Both the position numbers and the translations under genes were made by a program. Under the pieces are notes generated by a model. That model worked only from the letters and a program-made list of their open reading frames with translations. It was not told where the DNA came from and ran no database searches. A stretch of DNA of 64,000 bases from JACCTU01 sp963809175 (GTDB lineage Bacteria > Actinomycetota > Thermoleophilia > Gaiellales > Gaiellaceae). Below are positions 54,842 through 63,414 of the stretch, piece by piece (position 1 is the first letter of the stretch; each line of letters starts with the position of its first letter). Where the stretch lies: the NCBI GenBank assembly GCA_963809175.1, contig CAWEIK010000003.1, forward strand, positions 372,001-436,000. Direction: 5' to 3'.

Positions 54842-56824
54842 TTAGGTGGTTGCCGCGGGCGCCGTCGGCGCCTCGCTCAGGTCGGTGCGCTCGACCTGCT
54901 TCGTCTCGTACGCCTCGAGCACGTCCCCGACCTTGACGTCGTCGTAGTTCTGGAGGTGGATGCCGCACTCGAAGCCCTCGGCCACCTCGCGCGCGTCGTC
55001 CTGGAAGCGCTTCAGCGAGTCGATCGTCGTCTCGTACACGACGGTTCCCTCGCGGATCACGCGCACCTGCGCGTTTCGCCGGATCACGCCGCTCGTGACC
55101 ATGCAGCCGGCGATGACGCCGACCTTCGACGCGCGGAAGGTGTTGCGCACCTCCGCCTCGCCGAGCGTCTCCTCGGTCTCGACCGGGCGCAGCATGCCGA
55201 TCAGCGCCTGCTCGATGTCCTCGGTCAGCTGGTAGATCACGCGGTACGTGCGGATCTCGACGCCCTCGCGATCTGCGAGCGCGCGCGCCTCGGCGTTCGG
55301 GCGGACGTTGAAGCCGACGACCATCGCGCTCGACGCGGCCGCGAGCATGATGTCGCCCTCGGTGATCCCGCCGACGCCCTGGTGGATCACGGAGACGCGA
55401 ACCTCCGGATGCTGGATCTTGGCGAGCTCGGAGACCGCAGCCTCGACGGAGCCGACGACGTCGCCCTTCAGGACGAGGTTCAGGTCCTGGATCGCGCCTT
55501 CCTGGATCGAGGCGAAGAGGTTCTCGAGCGTCGGGCCGCGCTGCGAGCGCTGCGCGAGCTGCTCGCGGCGGAGCCGCTCACCGCGTGACTGCGCGAGCTG
55601 GCGGGCGGCGCGCTCGTTCTCGACGACGCGGCACTGCTCGCCTGCGGGCGGCGGATGGTCGAAGCCGAGGATCTCGACGGGGTCGCCGGGCCCGGCCTCC
55701 TTCATCTTCTCGCTCTTGTAGTTGTAGAGCGCGCGAACCTTGCCCCAGGCGTCGCCCGCGACGACGGCATCGCCGACCCGCAGGGTGCCGCGCTGGACGA
55801 GCATCGTCGCGACCGGCCCGCGCCCGACGTCGAGGCGCGACTCGATGATCGGCCCGGACGCCTCGGTGTTCGGGTTCGCCTTCAGCTCGAGCTCAGCGTC
55901 GGCGACGAGCAGCACGCGCTCGAGCAGGTCGTCGAGGTTCGTCTTCTGCTTCGCGGACACCTCGGAAAACTGGGTCGTTCCCCCCCACTCCTCGGGCTGC
56001 AAGCCTTCGGCAGCGAGGTCGGCCTTGATGCGGTCGACGTTGGAGTCGGGCAGGTCGATCTTGTTCACCGCGACGACGATCGGCACCTGCGCGGCCTTCG
56101 CGTGCGAGATCGACTCCTTCGTCTGCGGCATGACGCCGTCGTCGGCGGCGACGACGAGGACGGCGATGTCGGTCACCTTCGCGCCGCGTGCGCGCATCTC
56201 CGTGAACGCCTCGTGGCCCGGCGTGTCGATGAAGGTGATCTTCCGGCCCTTCTGGTCGACCTGGTACGCGCCGATGTGCTGCGTGATCCCGCCGGCCTCG
56301 GTCTCGACGACCCGGGCCGAGCGGATCGCGTCGAGCAGCGTCGTCTTGCCGTGGTCGACGTGGCCCATGATCGTGACGACCGGCGGCCGGTCGACGAGGT
56401 CGTCGGGCGCATCCTCGAACTCCTCGAGGATGTCCTCCTCGTCCGCGGCGTGCCGGATCGTGATCTCGCGGTCGATCTCGGCGGCGATCAGCTCGACCTC
56501 GTCGTCGGACAGCGACTGCGTCACCGTCTTCGGCGTCCCGATCTTCATCAGGATCTTGATGATCTCCGGCACCTTCTGGCCGAGCGCCTGCGAGAGGTTC
56601 TGAACCGTGATCCCCGACTCGACGGTGACAGGACCAGTCTGCGGGACGATCTCGCGCGGGGTTTTCGGCTGGCGCGGCGTGTCGTCGCGGCGCTGCCGCG
56701 AGTCCTGGCGCGGACGGCCGGCGCCGGTGTCGATCACGACGCGACGCTTGCGCCCCGCCTGCGGGTTGCCCTGACGGGGCCTCACAGGCCGATTGGGCTT
56801 ATTTGGTCCGTTTCCGTTGGCCAT
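54842..56824 (-). CDS. infB: Translation initiation factor IF-2
   Basis: A complete 660-residue IF-2 that places fMet-tRNA on the 30S subunit and promotes subunit joining. A short basic, Pro/Arg-rich N-terminus is followed by the IF2_N helix domain (GITVQNLSQALGQKVPEIIK). The G domain has VTIMGHVDHGKTTLLD (G1, near residue 152), FIDTPGHEAF and VAVNKIDLPDSN. Domains II-IV end with FECGIHLQNYDDVKVGDVLE. Most actinobacterial IF-2 proteins have a much longer disordered N-terminus, so this compact form is notable. Confidence 0.96.
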   Translation of the reverse strand: MANGNGPNKPNRPVRPRQGNPQAGRKRRVVIDTGAGRPRQDSRQRRDDTPRQPKTPREIVPQTGPVTVESGITVQNLSQALGQKVPEIIKILMKIGTPKTVTQSLSDDEVELIAAEIDREITIRHAADEEDILEEFEDAPDDLVDRPPVVTIMGHVDHGKTTLLDAIRSARVVETEAGGITQHIGAYQVDQKGRKITFIDTPGHEAFTEMRARGAKVTDIAVLVVAADDGVMPQTKESISHAKAAQVPIVVAVNKIDLPDSNVDRIKADLAAEGLQPEEWGGTTQFSEVSAKQKTNLDDLLERVLLVADAELELKANPNTEASGPIIESRLDVGRGPVATMLVQRGTLRVGDAVVAGDAWGKVRALYNYKSEKMKEAGPGDPVEILGFDHPPPAGEQCRVVENERAARQLAQSRGERLRREQLAQRSQRGPTLENLFASIQEGAIQDLNLVLKGDVVGSVEAAVSELAKIQHPEVRVSVIHQGVGGITEGDIMLAAASSAMVVGFNVRPNAEARALADREGVEIRTYRVIYQLTEDIEQALIGMLRPVETEETLGEAEVRNTFRASKVGVIAGCMVTSGVIRRNAQVRVIREGTVVYETTIDSLKRFQDDAREVAEGFECGIHLQNYDDVKVGDVLEAYETKQVERTDLSEAPTAPAATT

Positions 56825-57060
56825 TACGAATCGTCAGTGTAGAGCCGGGAGAGCGCTGGATCGACCTGCACCGTGCGCCTCAGGGTCCGGTTGAAGGCCC
56901 GCCGGGCACGGGCGCGCTCGAAGCACGCGAGCCGACGGCACGTGTAGGCGGAGCGCCCCGGTCCCGGCCCGGGGACGAGCTCGCCTTGCTCCGCCCGAAA
57001 GCGCAGCAGCTCCGGCTGCGGCGCCTTGCGCCCGCAGCCTGTGCACGTCCGAACCGGCAT
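56824..57060 (-). CDS. YlxR (DUF448) family protein
   Basis: A 78-residue basic protein with VRTCTGCGRKAPQPELLRF at the N-terminus and GRSAYTCRRLACFERARARR, the DUF448/YlxR signature. It lies between nusA and infB as usual. The family has been linked to RNA binding and to RNase P activation; the cysteines CTGC and CRRLAC may bind metal. ATG 57060 is just after the nusA stop, and its own stop touches the infB start. Confidence 0.9.
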   Translation of the reverse strand: MPVRTCTGCGRKAPQPELLRFRAEQGELVPGPGPGRSAYTCRRLACFERARARRAFNRTLRRTVQVDPALSRLYTDDS

Positions 57061-57065
57061 GGCGC

Positions 57066-58560
57066 TCACGCTGCAGGCTGGGTCTCCTCTTCGACCTCGG
57101 TCTCCGGCCCGGGCTCGATCAGCTCGGGCTCGGGGGACGGCTCGGTCACGGGCTCGTCCGGAGCCGAGGCCTCGGCGACCTGCTCCTCCTGCTCGGGCTC
57201 GGCAACGTCGGCCTCGCCCTCCACGGCTTCCTCGCCCTCGGCCGACGGCGGGGCCGGCTGGATGCTGCCGTCCGCAAAGCCGCCCGTCTCCGCCTCGACC
57301 TTCGCGAGCTCCTGGTGCGCGGGCACGCCGCAGAAGCGGGTGCCGGGCAGCGCCGCGTTCGGGCAGCGCTTGCCGTTCGCGAGGATCGCGGCGCAGCGGC
57401 CCGAGAACTCGTCGCCACCTTCGCCGGAGCCGCCGAAGGCCGCCTCGGCCTCGGCCGTGGCGAACTCGCGCTCGGACTGGATGTCGACCTTCCAACCGGT
57501 CAGCCGTGCGGCCAGGCGGGCGTTCATGCCCTCCTTGCCGATCGCGAGTGCCAGCTGGTCGTCGGGGACGACGACCGTCGCCTCCTTCGCGTCGTCGTCG
57601 AGGTAGACCTCGCGCACGCGGGCGGGCGAGAGCGCCTTCGCGACGAAGCGCGCAGGCTCCGGGTTCCACGGAATGATGTCGATCTTCTCGCCGCGGAGCT
57701 CCGACACGACCATGCGCACGCGCGAGCCGCGGGGCCCGACGCACGCACCGACCGGGTCGACGCCCTGCGCGTGCGACTCGACGGCGATCTTCGAGCGGTA
57801 GCCCGGGCTCGCGTGCAACACCACGGATCTCGACGAGCCCGTCCGCGATCTCCGGCACCTCGAGCTCGAACAGCGTCTTGATCAGCTCGGGATCGCGGCG
57901 CGAGAGGATCACCTGCGGCCCCTTCGTGCCGCTGCGCACCTCGGTGATCACGGCCTTGATCCGTGAGCCCTGCTCGTAGCGCTCGCCGTCGACCTGCTCG
58001 GAGCGCGGCAGCAGCGACTCGACCTTGCCGAGGTCGACGAGCACGTTGTTGCGGTCGCCGGCCTGCTGCACGATCCCGGTCACGACTTCGCCGACGCGGT
58101 CGATGTACTCGTCGTACATCATCGCGCGCTCCGCCTCGCGGATCCGCTGCAGGATGACCTGCTTGGCGGTCTGCGCGGCGATGCGCCCGAAGTCCTCCGG
58201 CGTCACGTCCTCGCGCTTGATCAGCTCCTCGGGAACCTGCTCCCAGTCGATGTCGAGGTCGTCGTCGGAGACGAGCGTGTGCTGGCGCTCGCCGGACTCC
58301 TCCTCGATCCGCTCGAGCTCGTCGATCGTGCGCTCGCGCGCCTCGTCGATCAGGCGCTCCTCGAGCTCTGCGGGCAGCTCGATCGAGAAGACGCGGAACT
58401 CCCCTTCGTCGTCGAGCTCGACGACGGCGTGGCGCGCCGCACCGGGCGTCTTCTTGTAGGCGGCCAGCAGCGCGTCTTCGAGGGCCTGGACGAGGGTGCC
58501 CTCGTCGATGCCCTTTTCGCGCTCGATCGTCTGAACCGCCTCGATGATCTCTCTGCTCAT
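57066..58560 (-). CDS. nusA: Transcription factor NusA with a Cys-rich C-terminal extension, one frameshift
   Basis: Controls pausing, termination and antitermination on RNA polymerase. The N-terminal domain begins SREIIEAVQTIEREKGIDEG and ends with KREDVTPEDFGRIAAQTAKQ. An S1 domain (GEVVTGIVQQAGDRNNVLVD) follows. A frame change near 57822 interrupts the KH1 region, which resumes SPGYRSKIAVESHAQGVDP and CVGPRGSRVRMVVSEL. KH2 has ALAIGKEGMNARLAARLTGW. Past the KH domains there is an unusual CAAILANGKRCPNAALPGTR segment followed by FCGVPAH, then about 80 acidic Pro/Glu residues. The extension resembles small Cys3His zinc motifs. Confidence 0.92.
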
Positions 58561-58567
58561 CTCTCTG

Positions 58568-58999
58568 TTACCTCTCGTCCGTCAGGTTCCCGCGCAGGAT
58601 TTCCTCGTAGGGAACCTCCACGGCTTCGTTGTCCGTCTTCAGGGTCAGGGCCCGGTCGCCCGCGTCGACGACCTCGCCGCGCAGGCGCTTGCGAGCCTCG
58701 GTGCGCAGCGTGACGCGGCGGCCGACCGCGTTCCGAAAGTGTTGGGGCTTGCGGAGCGGGCGCTCGAGGCCCGGCGAGCTCACGTCGATCGTGTACTCGC
58801 GCAGGTAGTCACGGAGCTCGTCCGTCACTCGTGCGCAGAGTGCGTGGTCGACGCCGGCGCCGACGCGGTCGATGAAGACCGTGAAGCGCTCGGGTCCGTT
58901 CAGCTCGACGGCGAGAACCTCGACGTCGGGCATGGCGGTTTCGACTCGACTCGCAATCTCGCGGTGCAGTGACTTCTCCTTGTCGTGGACTTTGGCCAT
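58568..58999 (-). CDS. rimP: Ribosome maturation factor RimP
   Basis: A 143-residue 30S assembly factor. Seen: VEVLAVELNGPERFTVFIDR in the N-terminal domain and the family signature YTIDVSSPGLERPLRKPQHF. The C-terminal Sm-like domain contains VDAGDRALTLKTDNEAVEVP. ATG 58999 follows GAAAGGGCTGC. It leads the rimP-nusA-ylxR-infB operon and ends eight bases before the nusA start. Confidence 0.93.
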   Translation of the reverse strand: MAKVHDKEKSLHREIASRVETAMPDVEVLAVELNGPERFTVFIDRVGAGVDHALCARVTDELRDYLREYTIDVSSPGLERPLRKPQHFRNAVGRRVTLRTEARKRLRGEVVDAGDRALTLKTDNEAVEVPYEEILRGNLTDER

Positions 59000-59020
59000 T
59001 TTGCAGCCCTTTCACAGAAA

Positions 59021-59039
59021 ATGGGCGCCGCGCGCCCAT
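59021..59039 (-). terminator. Terminator-like hairpin in the rimP leader
   Basis: ATGGGCGC at 59021-59028 pairs exactly with GCGCCCAT at 59032-59039 around CGC. On the minus strand it is followed at once by TTTTCTG, about 20 bases before the rimP ribosome binding site. It could act as an attenuator of the rimP-nusA-infB operon. NusA autoregulation through leader termination is known in other bacteria; here it is inference. Confidence 0.5.
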
Positions 59040-59192
59040 CTCGAACCTGCCCGAAATGTGGTGTCGGAAGGATAGCAGCGCGACCCCGGCGAGGACGAGC
59101 GCGAGGGCCGGCAGGAGCGCGTCGGTGCTCACATTTCCCTTCGCCGTGAGCATGTTGACCAGGTCTCCAAAGTGTGGAAGGTTCCGGACGGG

Positions 59193-59687
59193 ATGTCAGA
59201 GCGTGGTTTTGGAGCGATCTCTCTTGCTGTGCTCATCCTCGCTGCTAGCTGCGGTGGCGGTGGAGACGGCGCGTCCAGGGTGATCCTCACGGAACACTCG
59301 TGTACATACTCGGGCGCTCCGACGCACGAGCCCGGAGTGTTCGACATCGAGGCCATCAACACCACGCCGCGCCTCGCCAGCTTCGCCGTCTACGAACTCG
59401 CGCCAGGGTTCTCGATCAAGGATGTGCGGGGCTTCTTTCAGCGATTGATGGTCGCTCACGACCGCGGCGAGACGACGGTCAAGCCGCCGACGCCTGCCGA
59501 CTTCCGTCGGAATGAGGTTTGGAGCCATGCCGACCCACGAGCAACGACGCTCCTCCCAGTCAGCGCGTCCGCTGGAAGATTCGTGATCGTGTGCATGGAA
59601 AACCCTTCGGCCCGACTGTCATCGGAGGACGAACGCTTCCCTGTCCCCGCGGCCATCTACGTGCCCACCCAGCTAGAGATTCGGTAG
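59193..59687 (+). CDS. Small putative lipoprotein (164 aa)
   Basis: ATG 59193 starts a lipoprotein signal (ISLAVLILAASC then GGGGDG) with Cys at the probable cleavage site. The mature part of about 138 residues has no recognised domain. Segments such as EHSCTYSGAPTHEPGVFDIE and GRFVIVCMENPSARL, with two cysteines, suggest a compact beta-rich extracellular domain. The strand is opposite to its neighbours, and the gene is less G+C-biased at third positions than they are. Function unknown. It converges on dtd. Confidence 0.65.
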   Translation: MSERGFGAISLAVLILAASCGGGGDGASRVILTEHSCTYSGAPTHEPGVFDIEAINTTPRLASFAVYELAPGFSIKDVRGFFQRLMVAHDRGETTVKPPTPADFRRNEVWSHADPRATTLLPVSASAGRFVIVCMENPSARLSSEDERFPVPAAIYVPTQLEIR

Positions 59688-59700
59688 GTATGGCGGGTAT

Positions 59701-60132
59701 CTAGATGTCGAGAACGATGGTCACTGGCCCGTCGTTCACGAGCGAGAGTTCCATCTTTGCGCCGAATACGCCTGTCTCGACCTGGACTCCGAGCGCCCGG
59801 AGCTCGTCGCAGAACCGTTCGTACAACGGCTCTGCCACGTCTCGTTTCGCCGCACGCGAGAAGTCTGGCCTAGTTCCCTTCTGGCGTCTGGTATCCGCGA
59901 TCAAGGTGAACTGCGAGACGACGAGCGCTTCGCCGCCAACGTCGAGCAGCGAGCGGTCGAACTTTCCGTCGTCGTTCTCGAAGATCCGCAGCCGCGCGAC
60001 CTTCCCGGCGAGACGTGCGGCCGCGACCGGCTCGTCAACAGCGGCGACGCCGAGGAGCACGCAGAGCCCCGACCCGATCTCGCCGCCGGGCGTCACCCGC
60101 GCACTCGACACCCGCTGGACGACGGCTCTCAA
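59701..60132 (-). CDS. dtd: D-aminoacyl-tRNA deacylase
   Basis: A 143-residue proofreading enzyme that hydrolyses D-aminoacyl- and Gly-mischarged tRNAs. Seen: MRAVVQRVSSARVTPGGEIG, GLCVLLGVAAVD, LRIFENDDGKFDRSLLDV, the catalytic SQFTL and C-terminal NDGPVTIVLDI (the GP cis-peptide motif). TTG 60132 overlaps the stop of the TPR gene (TTGA). Confidence 0.95.
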   Translation of the reverse strand: MRAVVQRVSSARVTPGGEIGSGLCVLLGVAAVDEPVAAARLAGKVARLRIFENDDGKFDRSLLDVGGEALVVSQFTLIADTRRQKGTRPDFSRAAKRDVAEPLYERFCDELRALGVQVETGVFGAKMELSLVNDGPVTIVLDI

Positions 60133-60509
60133 GCTCGGCGATTCAATCGTCTTCGTGGCGGCTCGAGCTCGCGGATCCGCGACTCGTAGTGCGGAGTGCC
60201 GGGGCTGAGCGAAGCGGCCAGCTTGTAGTGGCCGTTCGCCTCGTGGATGCGACCCTGCTTCTCGAGCACGCGGCCGAGCGCGTAGTGGGCGTAGTCCTCG
60301 GTCGGCGACAGCTCGAGCAGCGCCCGGAACTCCGTCTCCGCCTCGTCCCAGCGCTGGAGGCGGAAGTACGCGATTCCGAGCGCCTCGCGGATCGACGCCT
60401 TGTCCGGCTCGCGCTTCTTCGCCTTCTCGAGCGACACGGTCGCCTGTGCCGGCATCCCCTGGCGGAGGTGGTCGCGGCCCTGTTGGAAGAGGTCGTAGGT
60501 ATCGCTCAT
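60129..60509 (-). CDS. Tetratricopeptide-repeat protein (126 aa)
   Basis: About three TPR units: DLFQQGRDHLRQGMPAQATV, EALGIAYFRLQRWDEAETEF and AHYALGRVLEKQGRIHEANG. Such proteins are protein-protein adaptors. It is soluble with a basic tail (PPRRRLNRRA). ATG 60509 overlaps the NTP-transferase stop (ATGA), and its end overlaps the dtd start, so the three genes are translationally coupled. Confidence 0.85.
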   Translation of the reverse strand: MSDTYDLFQQGRDHLRQGMPAQATVSLEKAKKREPDKASIREALGIAYFRLQRWDEAETEFRALLELSPTEDYAHYALGRVLEKQGRIHEANGHYKLAASLSPGTPHYESRIRELEPPRRRLNRRA

Positions 60510-61201
60510 CTCATGCCGTTCAGGTACGGAAAGTTCTCCTCCACCAAGTCAAGCGGGTCCGTCAAATCGCGTGTTTTCCCCACCTCGACCGCGGAAACGG
60601 CGACTCCGGACTCGATCGCGGCCTGGAACGCGTTCCCGAGCTCGTAGGGAGGCTTGTCCTTGCGGAGGTGAGGGACGATCTCGTCGCCGAGGAGCCAGAG
60701 CGGCGCGGCGGCGAACGGGTTGGCCGGGTCGTCGTCGAGGACCGTCGTCACGACGCCGTTGCGCGACGCGACGGCGTAGCGGTGCGGCGGAGCCGGCTGC
60801 GGGTCGCGGCGCACGGCGATCGCGGGCCGGCCCCGCGCGGCCTGGACGAAGCGGCCGATGTCCCCGGCGCCGAACACCGTGTCTGCGCCGGCGACGAGGC
60901 AAGGCGGCGCGGCGCCTGCAGCGAGCGCCCGGGCGACCGCGTCTGCCGACCCATCCGGCCGGGGCTGGTCCGCGAAGCGCACCTCGAGGCCCCAGGCGCT
61001 GCCGTCGCCCACGAGCGCCCGAACCTGGTCGGCGAGGTGCCCGGTGACGACGACCGCGCGCTCGACACCGGCGGCGGCGAGCTCGCGCAGGAGCGTGCCG
61101 AGCACGGGGCGGCCGTCGATCGGCAGGACCGGCTTCGGCCAACGCTCGGTGATCGGGCGCAGCCTGCGGCCCTCGCCCGCGGCCATCACGATCGCGTGCA
61201 C
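60506..61201 (-). CDS. Sugar-phosphate nucleotidyltransferase-like protein
   Basis: A 231-residue NTP_transferase-fold protein. The N-terminal signature VMAAGEGRRLRPITERWPKP contains the nucleotide-binding GxGxRLxPxT loop and the catalytic Lys. PVLPIDGRPVLGTLLREL and VVTGHLADQVRALV follow. The acyltransferase beta-helix seen in GlmU is absent. It may activate a sugar phosphate (MurNAc-1-P, mannose-1-P or glucose-1-P type); the substrate cannot be read. The GTG start overlaps the TgpA stop. Confidence 0.85.
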   Translation of the reverse strand: MHAIVMAAGEGRRLRPITERWPKPVLPIDGRPVLGTLLRELAAAGVERAVVVTGHLADQVRALVGDGSAWGLEVRFADQPRPDGSADAVARALAAGAAPPCLVAGADTVFGAGDIGRFVQAARGRPAIAVRRDPQPAPPHRYAVASRNGVVTTVLDDDPANPFAAAPLWLLGDEIVPHLRKDKPPYELGNAFQAAIESGVAVSAVEVGKTRDLTDPLDLVEENFPYLNGMR

Positions 61202-63414
61202 TACGTGAGGCCGAGCGAGCGAACCGAGACGAGGCCGCGGAAGCGCTCCCAGGCGGACAGCTGCCGCCGCAGCGCACGCTCGATGCGGCGAAGCTCGCGC
61301 CGCGCACGGCGGGCGGCCTCAGCCGCACCGTCGGGCGGCCCGTAGCGCGCGGCGCTCACCGCGTCGACGAACGGCGCGACGTCGAGCGCGACCTCCTGCC
61401 TGACGACCTCTCCGAGCTCGGCCGGCGTCGCGCTCTCGGGAATCGCGACCTTCTGGTCGGCGAGAAAGTCCTCGAGCTCGCGCCGGCACGCGGCGGCCAG
61501 CCTGCGTGGGTCCCGCGTCAGGAACCGCGCCCTGCGCAGCACGAGCTTCAGGAGCCCGATCCCCGCCACGAGCGCCAGCGCCGCGAGCGCCAGCAGGCGA
61601 AGCAGGCTGCCCTCGTTCCCGCCGCTCGTCGTCCCCGAAAGGTCGCCCGGAAGGTCGCGGCCGTCTGCCGCACGGCCCACGCTGTCGCCGCGGTCGAAGC
61701 GCTCCGTCTCGAGCTTGTAGTCGGCGGCGTCCAGGCCCGCGGCGATGGCGGCCGACACCGCGGCGGCGCTGAAGCCGACCGAGGCCGCGCTGTACGCGCC
61801 GTCGAGGTCGCCACGCCCGGGGGTCGGGTCAAACGGGAGCCAGCCTTGGCCGCGGAACCAGACCTCGACCCAGGTGTGCGCGTCGTGGTCGGTCACGGTC
61901 CAGCGCTGCTTCTCCTGGTTGTACGACCCACTCGTGAACCCGGCGCCGACGCGGGCCGGGATGCCGAGGTAGCGGAGCATGAGCGCCATCGCCCCCGCGA
62001 AGTGCTGGCAGTAGCCGCGGTGGGTCCGCGTGACGAACTCGACGAGGGGCGGCATGTTCCCGCGCGTCGTCGGGTTCTGGTCGTAGACGTAGCTCTGGCC
62101 GTCCCGGAACGACGTCTCGAGCTCGACGACGGCCGCGTACGGGCTCGGGGCGTCCCCCGCGATCGCAAGCGCGCGCTCGTAGAGCGGGCGATAGGAGCCG
62201 AGCGACGGGTTCTCGGCGAAGATCCGGTCCATCGCCTCGCGCCGCCCCGGCGTGCCGAAGTGCGGCGCCGGCGGCGTCGAGGTGCGCGTCTGCACGATCA
62301 GATAGCGATCGAGCGCGGAGGAGTAGATCGGTTGGGACCGCGCGAGCGCCTGCGGCGACGGTCGCGGCGCGTAGCTCCACGACGTGTAGGTCGAGCCGCG
62401 CGGGACGCCTCGGGGGACGTACGCGGTACCGGTCGACTGGTAGAGCACGAACTCGTCCTCGTCGTCGAGCTCGTAGCGCACGGGCACGGACGCGCCGATC
62501 AGCCGGTTGTCCTGGAGCGCCTCGACCTTTACGCGGGCTCGAAGCTGCTGCTCCTCGTTGCGGCCGGCGGCCGGCATGAGCGGGTCGACGAGCGGGTCCG
62601 GTTGCACCTCGAGCGTCGACTCGAGCCAGTAGTCACCGTTGAAGACGTCGAGCGTCGTCGCCCGCCAGTAGCGCGAGATCGGCGGCGCCTCGATCGTCAG
62701 CACCGTCGTCTTGCGCTCGGGCCAGGTCAGCGCCGCGTAGTTGGAGTCCCAGACGTAGTCGACGCTGGCCGGGAGCTCGTTCTTGTTCGAGGGCTCCCAC
62801 GTCTCCCAGGCGAGAAACGCGCCCTTCGCGACCGCGGGCACGGCCGAGACCAGACCCGCCGCGACGACGACCGCGGCCGCAGCGACCGACACCTGGCGCA
62901 GGCTTGCCGTCCTCGAGAGTCCGCCGAGGAGCACGAGCGCGGCGACGAGGATCACCGCGCCCCGACCGACGGTGTTCGAGCTGGTCAAGAGTGTCGCCGG
63001 CCAGGCGGCTCCCGCAACGAGCAGCCCCGTCGCGAGCACGGCACGACGCTCCGCGACCGCGAGTGAGATCGCGAGCGTGAAGCCGAGCACCGCGATCACG
63101 ACGAGCCCGTGCATCAGCGGGTGTCCGGCCGTCGCGAAGGGCAGCGGTACGTCGTAGTACAGGTAGAAGCCGTCGACGATCCGCCGCCACGCCTCTCCGG
63201 GCCGAGCCGTCCCGACCGCGTAGTTGAGCCCGAGCAGAACCGCCACGGGCACGGCGGCGAGGCGCAGGCGGCGCCGCGGGAGCAGCGCGGGCAGGACGCC
63301 GATCACGAACGACCAGAAGAGCAAGCCCCACGTCACCTCCCCGTGCTCGAGTCGCAGCCAGCTCCAGCCCATGACGAGAGCGGCGAGCAGGCCGAGAGCC
63401 GCCGTCCTACGCAC
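61201..63414 (-). CDS. TgpA-type membrane transglutaminase
   Basis: A complete 737-residue protein. The N-terminal DUF3488 membrane region has about six helices. A periplasmic or extracellular transglutaminase-like domain carries the triad: Cys in THRGYCQHFAGAMALMLRYL (near residue 466), His in TVTDHDAHTWVEVWF and Asp in WLPFDPTPG. Another membrane helix (LLRLLALAALALVAGIGLLK) and a cytoplasmic DUF4129-like tail follow. Such proteins are usually encoded with a DUF58 protein and a MoxR ATPase; the DUF58 gene is directly upstream. The natural substrate is unknown. Confidence 0.92.
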   Translation of the reverse strand: MRRTAALGLLAALVMGWSWLRLEHGEVTWGLLFWSFVIGVLPALLPRRRLRLAAVPVAVLLGLNYAVGTARPGEAWRRIVDGFYLYYDVPLPFATAGHPLMHGLVVIAVLGFTLAISLAVAERRAVLATGLLVAGAAWPATLLTSSNTVGRGAVILVAALVLLGGLSRTASLRQVSVAAAAVVVAAGLVSAVPAVAKGAFLAWETWEPSNKNELPASVDYVWDSNYAALTWPERKTTVLTIEAPPISRYWRATTLDVFNGDYWLESTLEVQPDPLVDPLMPAAGRNEEQQLRARVKVEALQDNRLIGASVPVRYELDDEDEFVLYQSTGTAYVPRGVPRGSTYTSWSYAPRPSPQALARSQPIYSSALDRYLIVQTRTSTPPAPHFGTPGRREAMDRIFAENPSLGSYRPLYERALAIAGDAPSPYAAVVELETSFRDGQSYVYDQNPTTRGNMPPLVEFVTRTHRGYCQHFAGAMALMLRYLGIPARVGAGFTSGSYNQEKQRWTVTDHDAHTWVEVWFRGQGWLPFDPTPGRGDLDGAYSAASVGFSAAAVSAAIAAGLDAADYKLETERFDRGDSVGRAADGRDLPGDLSGTTSGGNEGSLLRLLALAALALVAGIGLLKLVLRRARFLTRDPRRLAAACRRELEDFLADQKVAIPESATPAELGEVVRQEVALDVAPFVDAVSAARYGPPDGAAEAARRARRELRRIERALRRQLSAWERFRGLVSVRSLGLT

